A stretch of DNA of 64,000 nt from Pyxidicoccus caerfyrddinensis (GCF_010894405.1 NZ_JAAIYA010000018.1:191403-255402), one strand, 5' to 3'; positions 28,201-37,025 are shown, counted from the stretch's first letter. Notes: a model not told the origin generated them from the letters alone. A program made the numbers and translations.

Positions 28201-31200
28201 GTCGCGTGCCTCGGCGGAGGCCGTGCCGCAGGAGCGCGCCGCGCTGCTGCGCCGCATCGCCGAAATCTATGCGGGCCCGCTGGAGAACCCGGAGATGGGC
28301 TTCGTGTCCGCGACCCGCGCGTTGCGCGAGCTGCCGGATGACCTGCGCTCGCTCGAGCTGTGCGTGTCGCTGGTGGACAAGGCCGAGGCCCCCGAGGAGC
28401 TGTGCGCGGTCCTCTCCGAGGTGGCGACGAAGGCGGGAGACGCGTCCCGCGCCGAGCTGCACCGCGCGCTGGCCCGCCTCCAGACGGACCTGGGCGAGCA
28501 GGCCGAGGCGCTGACGGCCTGGAAGCGCGTGCTGGAGCTGCGCCCCACGGACACCGAGGCGCTGGATGCGACGGTGCGCCTGGTGGCCTCGCAGGGCAAG
28601 CCGACGGAGTTGCTGGAGGTGCTGCGCCGGCAGCTCGCCGTGGCGGAGGAGCCGGCGCGCCGCGCCGCGGTGCTCTTCCAGATTGGCACGCTGCAGGAGG
28701 AGCAGCTCAAGGACTCGCTGGGCGCGCTGGCCACGTTCCGCCGCCTGCTGGAGCTCAAGCCGGACGACGTGCCGACGCTGGAGCGCATGGAAGCGCTCTG
28801 CCAGAAGCAGGAGCGCTGGCCCGAGCTGGCCGACGCGCTGGCGAAGCGGATTGCCCTGCTTCCGCCCGAGTCCGGACTGGAGCTGAAGTTCCGCCTGGCC
28901 ACCGTGCGCGAGACGCGGCTGATGGACAAGACGGGCGCGCTGGCGCTGTACGGCGAGGTGCTCGCGGTGCAGGCCAACCACCCGGGCGCCGTGGGGCGCA
29001 TGGAGGCCATCGTCACCCGCGAGCCGCAGAACCTGCTCGCGGTGGAGACGCTGCTGCGCGCGCTCCGCGCCAGCGGCGACGTGCCGCGCCTGGCGCAGGT
29101 GATTGAGTCGCGCGTGGGCGTGTCCACCGACGCCTCCGAGCGCAAGACGCTGCTGGGCGAGCTGGCCACGCTGCGCGAAACGCAGGGCGAGTCCGAGCTG
29201 GCCTTCCTGGCCCTCTTCCGCGCGTTCAAGGAGGACCCCAACGACGGTCAGGTGCGCCTCCGGCTGGAGAACGCCACGGACGCCTCCGACAGCTACGACG
29301 AGCTGGTGGCGGCCTACGAGGAAGCCCTGCCGCGCGTGGCCGAGGCCGCGGACGCCGCGCAGGTGTGCCTCAAGCTGGGGCAGTTGCTGGAGACGAAGCT
29401 GCGCGACTCGGACCGCGCCGTTTCCTACTACGAGCGCGCGCGCACGCTGCACCCCGCGGTGCAGGAGAAGGCGCTGGTGGCGTTGGACCGGCTCTACCTC
29501 CACCTGGAGGCCTGGCCGGAGCTGGCCGGCATCCTGGAGGCGCTGGTGACGGGGGCCACCGAGCCCGCGGACCGCGTGGGCTACCTCTTCCGCCTGGGGC
29601 AGCTCTACCAGGAGCGGCTGGACAGCCCGGACCGCGCGGCCGGCGCGTACGAGGCCATCCTCATGCTGGAGCCGGCACACCTGGCGACGGCGCGGCTCCT
29701 GGAGGGCATCTACGAGGGCGCCGGTGCGTCCGAGAAGCTCTACGCCATCCTCAAGCTGCAGGCCGACAAGGTGACGGGCGCCGAGCGCGACCGCGTGCTG
29801 GGCAAGATGGCGCAGGTGTCCGCCGAAGGGCTGTCGGACCTGGGCCGCTCCATCGACCTGTACCGCGAGCTGCTGGCGAAGAACTCGCGCAACGAGCAGG
29901 CCTTCGCCGCGCTCGAGTCCCTGTACGAGCGCGCGGACCGGCCGCAGGACCTGCGCGAGTTGTTGGAGGGCCGGCTCGCCGTGACGTTGGATCCGCGCGA
30001 GGTGGTGCGCCTCAACGAGCGACTGGGCCGGGTGGTGTACCGCCTGCTGAAGAAGCCGGAAGAGGCGGTGCCGTACTTCAAGGCCGCGCTCGACAGGGAC
30101 GCGCGCCACCGCGGAGTGCTGGACACGCTGCGCGAGCTGTATGACGAGACGGGCCAGAGCGAGGAGCTGGTGGGCGTGCTGCGCCGGCTCGTGCCCCTGC
30201 AGGAGAACAGCGAGGGCGTGAAGGCGCTGCGCTTGCGGCTGGCGGAAGTGCTGGCAGGCATGGGCCGCCGCGAGGAGGCGCTGGACGCCGCCCGCCGCGC
30301 GCTGGAGGTGGAGCCGCACCACGTGTCGGACCTGGAGCGCGTGTACACGCTCTTCGTGTCCCTGCGCGCGTGGAACGACGCCGTGCGCGCGCTGGAGCTG
30401 AAGGTGCAGGTGCACCTGGCGGCCGAGGAGCGCGAGCAGGCCGTGGCCGCGTACGTCGCGGTGGCGGACCTGTGGGAAGGGCAGGGCGGCAAGCCGGAGC
30501 AGGCCGCGGGCGCGCTGGAGAAGGTGCTCGAGCTGGACCCGGCCAACCGCACCTCCTACGAGCGCGTGCGCGGGCTGTACCGGACGTACAACGACTGGCG
30601 CGCGTACGCCACGGTGATGGACCGCTACATGCCCCACCTCGTCACCGACGAGGAGAAGCTGGCCGCGCTGCGCGAGCTGGCGAAGGTGCAGGAGGAGCGG
30701 CTGGGGCAGAAGGACGTGGCCTTCCTCGCGCTGTGCCGCGCGCTACAGCTGGACGCGTCGGACGACACGCTGCGCGAGGAAGTCGAGCGCCTGGCGGACG
30801 AGACGGGCAGCCACGAGGAGCTGGCGGCCGTCTACGAGGAGGTGGCCGACGAGCTGCCCCGTGGTGCGCTGGCCGAGCGCCTCTACGCCACGCTCGCGCG
30901 CGTCCACGACACGCGGCTGGATGACCCGCAGGCCGCGGAGGGCGCGTTCCGGAAGATTCTCGAGTTCGACCCGACCAACGCCACCGCGCTGGACGGGCTG
31001 GCCGCCGTGTTCCAGCGGCGCGGGCGCGACAAGGAGTACGTCGTCGCGCTGGAGCAGAAGCTGGAGGCCGCGGGCTCGATTGAGCAGCGCAAGGGCATCC
31101 TCAAAGAGATTGCCCGCGTCTGGGACGAGAAGCTGGAGGACCCGACCGAGTCCGCGAGCGCGCTCCTGCGCGCGCTGGAGCTGGAGCCGGACTCGGAGAC

Positions 31201-34200
31201 GCTGGGCGTGCTCACCGCGCTGTACCGGCGGGGCCGCGCGTGGCCGGACGTGGCGTCCTCGCTGCTGCGTGCGAGGGACCTGGCCGACACCGCCGAGGAG
31301 CGCGCGCGCATCCAGGTGGAGGTGGCCGGCGTCTACGAGCGCGACATCGGCGACGACGAGTCCGCGGTGTCCGCCTACCGGCAGGCGCTGGAGCTGGACC
31401 CCGTCAACCGCACGGCGCTGGAGGCGCTGGAGCGGCTGCACACGAAGCTGGACCAGCCGGCGGACCTGCTCGCCATCTACGAGCGGATGCTGGAGCTGAG
31501 CGAGGACTGGCGCGAGAAGGTCCGCGTCCTCTTCCGCAGCGCCACCATCTGGGAGGACAAGTACCAGAACCCGGCCAACGCGGACGTGTGCGTGGAGGGC
31601 GTGCTCTCCATCGACCCGCAGAACGTCCAGGCCATCAAGTCGCTCATCCGCCTGCGCCGCACGCAGGGCCGCTGGGAGGACCTCATCTCCGCGTACGAGC
31701 GGCAGCTCTCGCTGGCCACCAGCGTGCAGGAGCAGGCCGAGCTCTACGTGGACATCGGCAACGTCCAGTACCAGCAGCTCAAGGCGCTGGACCGCGCGGT
31801 GAACAACTATCACTCGGCGCTCGCTGCGGACCCCGAGTGCCGCCCGGCGCTGCACGCCCTGGGCAACCTGTACGAGCGCAGCGGCAACTGGCCCTTCGCG
31901 CTGGAGATGCTGTCGAAGGAAGCGGAGCTCGCCGGTCAGACGTCGAACGCGGTGGAGCTGTACTACCGCCTCGGGAAGATCAACGAGGACATGCTGATGG
32001 ACTCCGGCAGCGCGCGGAACGCCTACCAGCACGCCCTCGCGATTGACGCGGGCCACCTGCCCAGCATCCGCGCCCTCAAGGGCATCCAGGAGCAGGAGAA
32101 GGACTGGAGCGGCTACGAGCAGACGCTGCGCCAGGAGGCGGAGCAGACCGAGGACCCGGCCGCCAAGGGCCGCGCGCTGCTGGACGTGGCGCGCTACCAC
32201 GCGGAGACGCGCGAGGACCGCGAGACGGCCACCGGCTACTGGCAGGAGACCCTCAAGCACATCCCCGACAGCCTGGAGGCCGCGCGCCCCCTGTCGGACG
32301 TCTACATCGCCCGCGAGGACTGGGCGTCCGCCGAGCGGATGCTGGACATCGTCACGCGGAAGATGGCGGAGAAGGCGATGGTGGAGAAGGACTCCGTCAG
32401 CGCCGCGGACCTCTGCCGCCAGCTCTACCGCCTGGGCTACGTGGCGGAGAAGCTGGGCCGTCGCGACAAGGCCCTGAGCTGCTACGAGAAGGCCTACGAG
32501 CTGGACGCCACCTACCTGCCCGCGCTGGAGGGCTACGGCAACCTGCTCGTCCAGACGCGCCGCTACGAGGGAGCGCTCAAGGTCTTCCAGACCATCCTCA
32601 TCCACCACCGCGAGGAGCTGACGGACCTGGAGGTGGTGGAGGTCTACTGGCAGATTGGCGACATCCACGCCGCGCTCGGCCAGGCGGACCGCGCGCAGAA
32701 CCACTTCGAGAAGGCGCTGGCCATCGACCCGGGCCACGAGCCGACGCTGCGCGCGCTCGTGACGCTGATGGACAAGGCGGGCCAGTACGAGAAGTCCGCC
32801 GAGCTGCGCCAGCAATTGGTGGGCGTGCTGGAGGGCGAGGCCAAGGCGAAGGTGGCGCTGGAGCTGGGCCGCATCGCCCGGGACGAGCTGCACGACCCGT
32901 ACATGGCCATCGACGCCTTCACCACGTCGCTCAAGGCGGAGCCGGACGTGCCGGAGGTGATGGACCAGCTCTACGTGCTGCTGCGCGAGACGCGTCAGGG
33001 CCAGAAGGCCGCGGACGTGCTGGCGCGGATGCTGTCGCTGAGCTCGCTGGCCATGGAGCCGCACAAGGCCAAGCGCGTCTGGTTCGCGCTGGGCGAGCTG
33101 CGCCGCGATGACCTGAAGGACGTGGAAGGCGCCACCCAGGCCTTCAACGCGGCCCTCGACCTGGACCCGCGCTTCGTGGAGGCCTTCAGCGCGCTGGAGG
33201 CGATGCTCGGCGCGGCGCGCCAGTGGAAGCCGCTGGAGGAGAACTACACGAAGATGCTGGGCCGGCTGCCCAAGACGCCGGAGACGCACGTGGCGCGCAT
33301 GGCGCTGTGGCGCGCGCTCGGTGACTTGTACCTCCAGGTGCTCAAGCACCCGGAGGGCGCGGTGGCCGCCTACGGCGTGGCCGCCAAGGGCCTGCCGGAC
33401 GACGCGACGGTGCAGGAGACCTTCGCGGACATCGCCGGGCAGCTGCCGGGCCGCGAGGACGAGGCCATTGCCGCGCTCCGCCGCGCGCTGCCGAACACGA
33501 CGGACCCGCGCAAGGTGTGCGGCCAACTGGTGCGCCTGTGCGCGATGCGCAAGGACTACGACGGCGCGTGGTTGGCGGCCCAGGCCGTCGCGGGCCTCCT
33601 GGGCGAGGCGGGGGAGGACGAGCAGGAAATCCTCACCAAGCTGGGGCCCTACGCGAAGAAGAAGGAGTCGCAGGAGCCCAGGCCGCTGAACGACCAGCTC
33701 TGGCACAACCACCTCTTCCACCCGAAGGCGCGCGGTCCGCTGGCCGAGCTGATGGGCCTGCTCTTCGCGAAGACGGGCCACCTGTACGCGGTGCCCTTCC
33801 CGCAGTACCAACTGGTGCCCAAGAAGCACCGCATCGACGTGGCCAGCGCGCAGGAGTACCACGTGCACCACTACCGGTACGTGGCGCGCATGCTGGGCAT
33901 GGACGCGGTGGAGCTGTACTCGCCCTTCCTCGTGGCCACGCGCGAGCGCATGGCCAAGCGCTCCAACGAGCCGGCCCCCGAGCCGCTCATCAACACGGAG
34001 CTGTTGCAGACGCACCCGGCCAGCGTGCGCGTGGGCGGCAAGTACTTCGCGGAGCAGGGCCAGAAGGAGGTGTACTACCTCCTGGGCCGCACCCTGGCGC
34101 TGGCGCGTCCGGAGCTGGCCTTCAGCCAGCGCGTGGCGGTGGAGCGACTGGAGGCCATCCTCCAGGCGGCCCTGAGCCTCGTGGTGGGCAACGTGCGCAT

Positions 34201-34552
34201 CGCCGAGGCCCAGCACCTGGTGGACCCGGAGCGGCGGTTCCTGGAGAAGAGCCTCAGCGAGCCGGACCGCGCGGCGCTGGCCAAGGCGGCGCGCGCCTGG
34301 CTGCCCACGGCCACCCCGCAGGCGGTGCGCCAGTACCTGGAGGGCGCGGAGCTGACGGCCGCGCGCGCTGGTCTCTTCGCCGCTGGGGAGATGGAGCCGG
34401 TCCGCCGCATGGTCCAGGGCGAGACGGGGTCCGCCTTCCGCGTCCCCGTGCGCACCAAGCTGCGGGAGTTGCTCGTGTTCGCGACCTCGGAGGACCTGCA
34501 CGAGCTGCGCGTCGCCGTGGGCACCCACGTGGAGGTGCAGGTGCGCAAGTAG
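22274..34552 (+). CDS. gltI: Gliding motility protein GltI (AgmK), giant cytosolic TPR protein
   Basis: This is a single uninterrupted 4092-residue reading frame without signal peptide or membrane segment. Nearly all of it is helical TPR/HAT-like repeat (e.g. AAQAYREVLVLRPENGNALKLL, then ALERLHTKLDQPADLLAIYER). Between ~24.6 and 29.2 kb a longer super-repeat of about 305 residues is visible. The last ~450 residues differ from the repeats (LNDQLWHNHLFHPKARGP, DVASAQEYHVHHYRYVARML) and look like a globular domain. M. xanthus GltI/AgmK is the cytosolic scaffold of the focal-adhesion complex, and this gene has the same place before gltJ. Its own transcription unit is suggested by the terminator and hairpin just upstream. 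Identification by size, repeat type and synteny is strong. Confidence 0.92.
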   Translation: MQQPTPSRPTLRVSDDRTFVEAEASLEKAGRVEELIRLYEGRSRDVPADEAVRLLCRAAELAHERQRNAPRAEELLKRALLVAKDPLPALRGLKRLHESRQDAAALADVLERLGAATQGEEGAGHYLKAADLYEQKLFRRDRAVLCLQRAARAKPDRAVFRRVRQLLLSEQLFQPAFEALEREREALGDAGMAEEYAALAERLVDDPTEHALAQRVVDVARALEPQNARVEKATRSLQRFEQTWRDRVRMLRSMSLEERDRKSAARLSLLVAKLFAWYDPGAAGKVKEALDRCFLLWPGMPEGLALIEKLAERAGGDFASAIAQIEAMAGEVKDRAAQVDLWLRVGTLRLGKLNDGDGALGAFEKAVAADPSRADAASLTAELLLEKGRATDAVAVMERYLVTVKDKTAQAAMRLRLAELCLTQLKDATAARAHLEAALKLDATQALAAFQLARLLAEDEELEAVVPLLDLALLAPRPRSERVAFCEALALMFEEKDDARGAFEVLARALELDPGRPLLLGSVVEHAEKAQAQPALALALQRAAQAAPVAEVAAQLWRQLAQLLQGPLADPSRAEAAWREVLARVPGDSAAAEAVKSLQSAAALADDPTARLEAEVSRREAAGAAPEEMEPLVRQLVQLAPEDPAAAQRLQALCVALSKFDEAAALAGRLAGLAETQLERNEWMARQAKLYAERLGRQEDASDLFLGLLAENVSTGVVVGGLERLAAAGVRTVEIAEALAAHYGRGGDHQRQVAALQQQLEATTEAASRKRLFALLASIHEKQLADSRAAFDVRVRALREDPKDESGRAEGLRLARDLSAHAELGRVLRTLASESDDLTLAVSLLTEAATLTEEGGLAAEAIAALEAAVGRAPESNAVLQRLVKLYGRAGRSADAEGLLRKRIQGARGAENLQLLLQLVDLNVELGRPAQAAEALQGALSHGAEEGRHLPRLAELYEKAGRTRELGDTLARMIALAESAGEADKVARLKLRRAQLLQGSQDGSAEAVHSYADILTQRPTDPDALAALEAMLASGPAREAAARVLVPAFERTKEHRKLVATLDVLAEVAKDDSARVQALRHAAQVHLAHLRQPELAFAALARALRLAPGDAGLRSTARQAAEDADSLDSYAEILGELAEEGDVGPARLALLRELAEVQEKKLDDKAGAVKALRALLALEPGNLDSLRALQRLHRAGEEWAALAEVLEKLAAVTVEPAEQMVFLREAALLHETKLTDKESAAAAWRAIAERDPANREAAATLDRLYTEGERSEDLAWVLELRRNQEGQSPQGREVSFRLAELKRTVLDDANAALGLYKRILAEDPGHPGARAALEAWVKAAVPASGAALEVLDPVLSQVGDHARRVALREARMESALTVEKILLAGEVRRIYERDMHQPSLAFMSAVKSFAQGLDRDGVRPDLERLARETGSHEVLAEIYETAAVELTSGDPAAIEMLRRAAELRESLDQPEEAARLWKNLLADAPQDRQALEALSRLYEKGQNAKSLSEVYARQAQLSTVPEERVGLLLKAGEAYANAGDDAKAIETYRSALALRKVPEGLLALEKLYAKARRFAEQADVLDQLADGAADDNARRGWLLKRAQLLEKEVGPAESLPVYRRLLELAPGDGQVVAGLERLMAHDGPRVEAARLLEPVYRSLNDTRKLVEVLEVLLPGVAPERRLEHLQEIATLREALGQTSLAFISRLRAFNEFPQEAAVRDELERLAADSGSFEEVAGAYEDQLERDTQEPLAGDLWRRLAGIYDNRLKRYDLAVRALEEVSRRDPKNKSVLESIARVHRRTGAHRELALVMRRQVAAETNASTQVNLLFELAHLAEETLADKSLAAQAYREVLVLRPENGNALKLLGRVLAEMERWPELAQHIEREIQLADARGALEEASDLRVRLGRLKVSRLDDPRGALELYQSVLAHRAGHAGAVGALEEMARSDSPLRGAAASALEPIFASVGNHLKQVEMLESRASAEAVPQERAALLRRIAEIYAGPLENPEMGFVSATRALRELPDDLRSLELCVSLVDKAEAPEELCAVLSEVATKAGDASRAELHRALARLQTDLGEQAEALTAWKRVLELRPTDTEALDATVRLVASQGKPTELLEVLRRQLAVAEEPARRAAVLFQIGTLQEEQLKDSLGALATFRRLLELKPDDVPTLERMEALCQKQERWPELADALAKRIALLPPESGLELKFRLATVRETRLMDKTGALALYGEVLAVQANHPGAVGRMEAIVTREPQNLLAVETLLRALRASGDVPRLAQVIESRVGVSTDASERKTLLGELATLRETQGESELAFLALFRAFKEDPNDGQVRLRLENATDASDSYDELVAAYEEALPRVAEAADAAQVCLKLGQLLETKLRDSDRAVSYYERARTLHPAVQEKALVALDRLYLHLEAWPELAGILEALVTGATEPADRVGYLFRLGQLYQERLDSPDRAAGAYEAILMLEPAHLATARLLEGIYEGAGASEKLYAILKLQADKVTGAERDRVLGKMAQVSAEGLSDLGRSIDLYRELLAKNSRNEQAFAALESLYERADRPQDLRELLEGRLAVTLDPREVVRLNERLGRVVYRLLKKPEEAVPYFKAALDRDARHRGVLDTLRELYDETGQSEELVGVLRRLVPLQENSEGVKALRLRLAEVLAGMGRREEALDAARRALEVEPHHVSDLERVYTLFVSLRAWNDAVRALELKVQVHLAAEEREQAVAAYVAVADLWEGQGGKPEQAAGALEKVLELDPANRTSYERVRGLYRTYNDWRAYATVMDRYMPHLVTDEEKLAALRELAKVQEERLGQKDVAFLALCRALQLDASDDTLREEVERLADETGSHEELAAVYEEVADELPRGALAERLYATLARVHDTRLDDPQAAEGAFRKILEFDPTNATALDGLAAVFQRRGRDKEYVVALEQKLEAAGSIEQRKGILKEIARVWDEKLEDPTESASALLRALELEPDSETLGVLTALYRRGRAWPDVASSLLRARDLADTAEERARIQVEVAGVYERDIGDDESAVSAYRQALELDPVNRTALEALERLHTKLDQPADLLAIYERMLELSEDWREKVRVLFRSATIWEDKYQNPANADVCVEGVLSIDPQNVQAIKSLIRLRRTQGRWEDLISAYERQLSLATSVQEQAELYVDIGNVQYQQLKALDRAVNNYHSALAADPECRPALHALGNLYERSGNWPFALEMLSKEAELAGQTSNAVELYYRLGKINEDMLMDSGSARNAYQHALAIDAGHLPSIRALKGIQEQEKDWSGYEQTLRQEAEQTEDPAAKGRALLDVARYHAETREDRETATGYWQETLKHIPDSLEAARPLSDVYIAREDWASAERMLDIVTRKMAEKAMVEKDSVSAADLCRQLYRLGYVAEKLGRRDKALSCYEKAYELDATYLPALEGYGNLLVQTRRYEGALKVFQTILIHHREELTDLEVVEVYWQIGDIHAALGQADRAQNHFEKALAIDPGHEPTLRALVTLMDKAGQYEKSAELRQQLVGVLEGEAKAKVALELGRIARDELHDPYMAIDAFTTSLKAEPDVPEVMDQLYVLLRETRQGQKAADVLARMLSLSSLAMEPHKAKRVWFALGELRRDDLKDVEGATQAFNAALDLDPRFVEAFSALEAMLGAARQWKPLEENYTKMLGRLPKTPETHVARMALWRALGDLYLQVLKHPEGAVAAYGVAAKGLPDDATVQETFADIAGQLPGREDEAIAALRRALPNTTDPRKVCGQLVRLCAMRKDYDGAWLAAQAVAGLLGEAGEDEQEILTKLGPYAKKKESQEPRPLNDQLWHNHLFHPKARGPLAELMGLLFAKTGHLYAVPFPQYQLVPKKHRIDVASAQEYHVHHYRYVARMLGMDAVELYSPFLVATRERMAKRSNEPAPEPLINTELLQTHPASVRVGGKYFAEQGQKEVYYLLGRTLALARPELAFSQRVAVERLEAILQAALSLVVGNVRIAEAQHLVDPERRFLEKSLSEPDRAALAKAARAWLPTATPQAVRQYLEGAELTAARAGLFAAGEMEPVRRMVQGETGSAFRVPVRTKLRELLVFATSEDLHELRVAVGTHVEVQVRK
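24641..29206 (+). repeat. Super-repeat of about 0.9 kb (~305 residues) inside gltI
   Basis: A marker segment of the form (L/A)-A-F-x-(S/A)-x-x-R-A-(F/L) recurs with its Ala-Phe (Gly-Phe in one unit) codons near 24641, 25556, 26471, 27371, 28298 and 29201. Spacings are 915, 915, 900, 927 and 903 bp. Several copies continue with an ERLA...GS/T.EE.A..YE block. Each unit would hold about eight TPR-length repeats. Confidence 0.6.
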
Positions 34553-34686
34553 CGACAGAACCCGGAGAAGGGTTCACGCGTTGATTAGCAGCCGGGCGGG
34601 CTTGGTACCCTTCCTTGACCCCTCCGGTGTGCACTTCTACGATTCATGCGGGATTTCTCCCGTCATTTCCGAGGCTTACGGAAAAG

Positions 34687-36783
34687 ATGCGTTTCGTCTG
34701 CGACAGCTGCCGCGCGCAGTACATGATTAGCGACGACAAGGTTGGCCCCAAGGGGGTCAAGGTTCGTTGCAAGAAGTGCGGCCACAACATCACCGTGCGC
34801 CCCGCGGGCGCACCGGCCGCGAAGGACTCCGCGCCGGAGTCCGCGACTTCTTCACCTCCCGCCACGAGTGGCGCTGGCAAGGAGGCGGAGTCGTCCGCCG
34901 CCAACATGCCCGCGTCGCTCGGCACACCGCCCGAGGGCGGCCTCTTCACGGACTGGGAAGAGGACGAGATTGGCGCCGTCTTCGACCAGGTGCTCAGCTC
35001 CGGCACGCACAAGATTCCGGCGGGCGAGTCGGCCGGCGAGGCCGCGGCGCGTGACGCCACCACGGAGAGCGTGCGCAAGCTGGCCGAGGCCGAGGCCGAG
35101 CCCGCGAAGGAGGACGCGAAGTCCAACGCCGCCTCGCACGAGTGGTACGTGGCCATCGACGAGAAGCAGGTCGGCCCGTTCACCGTCGAGAAGGTGAAGG
35201 ACCTCTGGGACCGCGGCGAGGTGGGCCCGGACAGCCTCTGCTGGCGCTCGGGCTTCAGCGACTGGATTCCCCTGTCGGAGACGGCGGAGCTGGCCTCGGT
35301 GCTGGCGCCGCGCCCGTCCAAGCCCGTCATCGTCGCGCCCGAGCCGGTGTCCGGCACGTCGCCCACGGTGTCCTCGGGCCCGGTGCAGTCCGCCTTCAGC
35401 GCGGGCAAGGCGTCGCGCGCCGACGGTGTGCTGGCCGCCAATTCGGAAGAGCCGGTGGGCTGGAAGCCGTCGGCGGCCAGCGTGCTGGCCTCGCTGGTGA
35501 AGGAGGAGAACGACGCGCTCGGCAAGCCGCCGCCGACGCCCGCGCCGGCGCTGGGCCGGGAGCCCGTGTCGCAGTCGCGGCTGCTCGACGTGCCCATGCC
35601 TCCGCCGGAGCCGGTGTCCTCGCCGTCCCTGCGTGGCGCCGATGCCCACATGGGCCAGCAGATGGCGCCCATGGCCGCGCCCATGCCCTATGGGCAGCCG
35701 CAGCCCGCGCCGTACCCGCAGCAGCCCATGCAGCCGCACTACGCGCAGCCCGCGCCGTACGCGCAGCAGCCCATGGCCGCCCCGTACCCGCAGCAGCCGG
35801 GCTATGCGCCCGCGTACCCGCCTCATGGCGGTGCGCAGGGCGGGGGCAAGAGCAAGATGGGCATCCTGGTGGGTGCCGCCGCGGGCCTGCTCATCGTCGC
35901 CGGTGGCGGGGTGGTCATGCTCATGAACAACGGCAACCGCGGCGAGACGCCCGCGGCCGGGCAGCCCCCGGTGGCACAGGCGGCCCCTGCCGCGCAGCCG
36001 AACACCGGCCTGCCGCCCATGCCTCCGCCTCCGGCCGGCATGGCGCAGCAGCCCGCGACGGCGGCTCCGGCTGTCCCCACGCCGACTCCGGCGCCCGGTG
36101 GCGCGGTGGCGGCGGCGCCCGCGACGGCGACTCCGGCTCCCACGGGGGGCGCGCCCGCGACGGCCGCTCCCGCGGTGGCCGCGGCGCCTCCGGCGGCGAC
36201 TCCCGCGCCCACGCCGGCTCCGGTGGCGGAGGCTCCGAAGCCACCGACGGAGACGGTGGTGGCGAAGGTGGAGCGCGGCACGACGCCTCGCAAGCCGTCC
36301 ACCTCGTCGGCGTCCGCGCGCCGCGAGGAGCCCGAGGAGCGGCAGCCCGCGCGCGTCGAGCGTGCGTCCTCGTCCTCGAGCGAGGGTGACAGCGACGACT
36401 TCGACGAGCTGTTCGGCACGAAGAAGACGAAGCCGGAGCCGAAGCAGCCCGAGGCGCGGCCCACCGCGTACGTGCCGCCCGAGCCCGGCGGCGCCACCCC
36501 CGAGCGCCTGCAGCAGTCGGACATCATGGCGGTGGTGCTGGCCAACAAGCCGGCCATCATCAAGTGCGTGAACGAGCAGAAGAAGAAGGACCCGGCGCTG
36601 AGCGGCAAGCTGGTGATGCGGTGGACCATCCAGACGAGCGGGAAGACCACGGCCGTCTCGTGCCGCACGGATGAGTTCCGCTCGACCTACATGGCGAGCT
36701 GCATCTCCGGCCTCATCAAGAGCTGGGCCTTCCCGCGCCACAAGAAGCAGGGCGAGCCCATCGACTTCCCGTTCACCTTCTGA
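34687..36783 (+). CDS. gltJ: Gliding motility protein GltJ (AgmX): zinc ribbon, GYF, transmembrane, TonB-like domain
   Basis: This is a 698-residue single-pass protein. The N-terminal zinc ribbon of the MJ0042/thioredoxin-like type has Cys5, Cys8, Cys28 and Cys31 (MRFVCDSCRAQYMISDDKVG...). A GYF-type domain follows at ~150-205 (EWYVAIDEKQVGPFTVEKVK, LCWRSGFSDWIPL). A Pro/Gln/Met/Tyr-rich linker, one membrane helix (~391-413, MGILVGAAAGLLIVAGGGVV), a long periplasmic Ala/Pro linker and the AgmX/PglI-type C-terminal domain (~610-698, three Cys) complete it. In M. xanthus the cytosolic zinc ribbon and GYF parts of GltJ are reported to act as a switch controlled by the small GTPase MglA. The ATG at 34687 was chosen because it starts the zinc ribbon; upstream in-frame codons are not protein-like. 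It is the last gene of the glt run. Confidence 0.93.
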   Translation: MRFVCDSCRAQYMISDDKVGPKGVKVRCKKCGHNITVRPAGAPAAKDSAPESATSSPPATSGAGKEAESSAANMPASLGTPPEGGLFTDWEEDEIGAVFDQVLSSGTHKIPAGESAGEAAARDATTESVRKLAEAEAEPAKEDAKSNAASHEWYVAIDEKQVGPFTVEKVKDLWDRGEVGPDSLCWRSGFSDWIPLSETAELASVLAPRPSKPVIVAPEPVSGTSPTVSSGPVQSAFSAGKASRADGVLAANSEEPVGWKPSAASVLASLVKEENDALGKPPPTPAPALGREPVSQSRLLDVPMPPPEPVSSPSLRGADAHMGQQMAPMAAPMPYGQPQPAPYPQQPMQPHYAQPAPYAQQPMAAPYPQQPGYAPAYPPHGGAQGGGKSKMGILVGAAAGLLIVAGGGVVMLMNNGNRGETPAAGQPPVAQAAPAAQPNTGLPPMPPPPAGMAQQPATAAPAVPTPTPAPGGAVAAAPATATPAPTGGAPATAAPAVAAAPPAATPAPTPAPVAEAPKPPTETVVAKVERGTTPRKPSTSSASARREEPEERQPARVERASSSSSEGDSDDFDELFGTKKTKPEPKQPEARPTAYVPPEPGGATPERLQQSDIMAVVLANKPAIIKCVNEQKKKDPALSGKLVMRWTIQTSGKTTAVSCRTDEFRSTYMASCISGLIKSWAFPRHKKQGEPIDFPFTF

Positions 36784-36805
36784 GGCGACGGGAATCGATG
36801 TGTGT

Positions 36806-36835
36806 GACGGGCGTGACGTGTGCGTCACGCCCGTC
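36806..36835 (+). terminator. Terminator hairpin after gltJ
   Basis: A perfect 12-bp stem (36806-36817 with 36824-36835) and a 6-nt loop lie 22 bp after the gltJ stop, followed by TTCGTTTGGATTGT. It is a strong end-of-operon hairpin with a loose T-rich tail. Confidence 0.75.
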
Positions 36836-36910
36836 TTCGTTTGGATTGTCCGCTTTTGTGAGCGCTGAATTTCCCCTGAGGGTGCTCGTCGAGACGCCCG
36901 TCGACACTCG

Positions 36911-36940
36911 TTGACACGTCCGGACAGGCAGGACTAAAGC
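36911..36940 (+). promoter_or_regulatory. Candidate promoter of the Cys-rich lipoprotein gene
   Basis: A perfect TTGACA (36911-36916) is followed after 16-18 bp by ACTAAAGC (36933-36940), a weak -10. It lies about 85 bp before the ATG at 37026 and after the gltJ terminator. No similarly good -35 is seen elsewhere in this gap. Confidence 0.4.
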
Positions 36941-37025
36941 CCTGCCCGCTTCCAATGGACGTTGGGGTCTGATGTCAGTGGCCGGAGACCCCGAGCGACG
37001 TTCCCACTCAGGAGGAAGGCTCAAC

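Noticed and set aside
17441..30637. A 13-kb open reading frame on the minus strand (4398 codons), antisense to gltG through gltI
   Set aside because: It has the Arg/His/Leu/Gln-rich composition of an antisense frame in very GC-rich DNA. It has no domain, signal or ribosome site, and it is fully covered by well-supported plus-strand genes.
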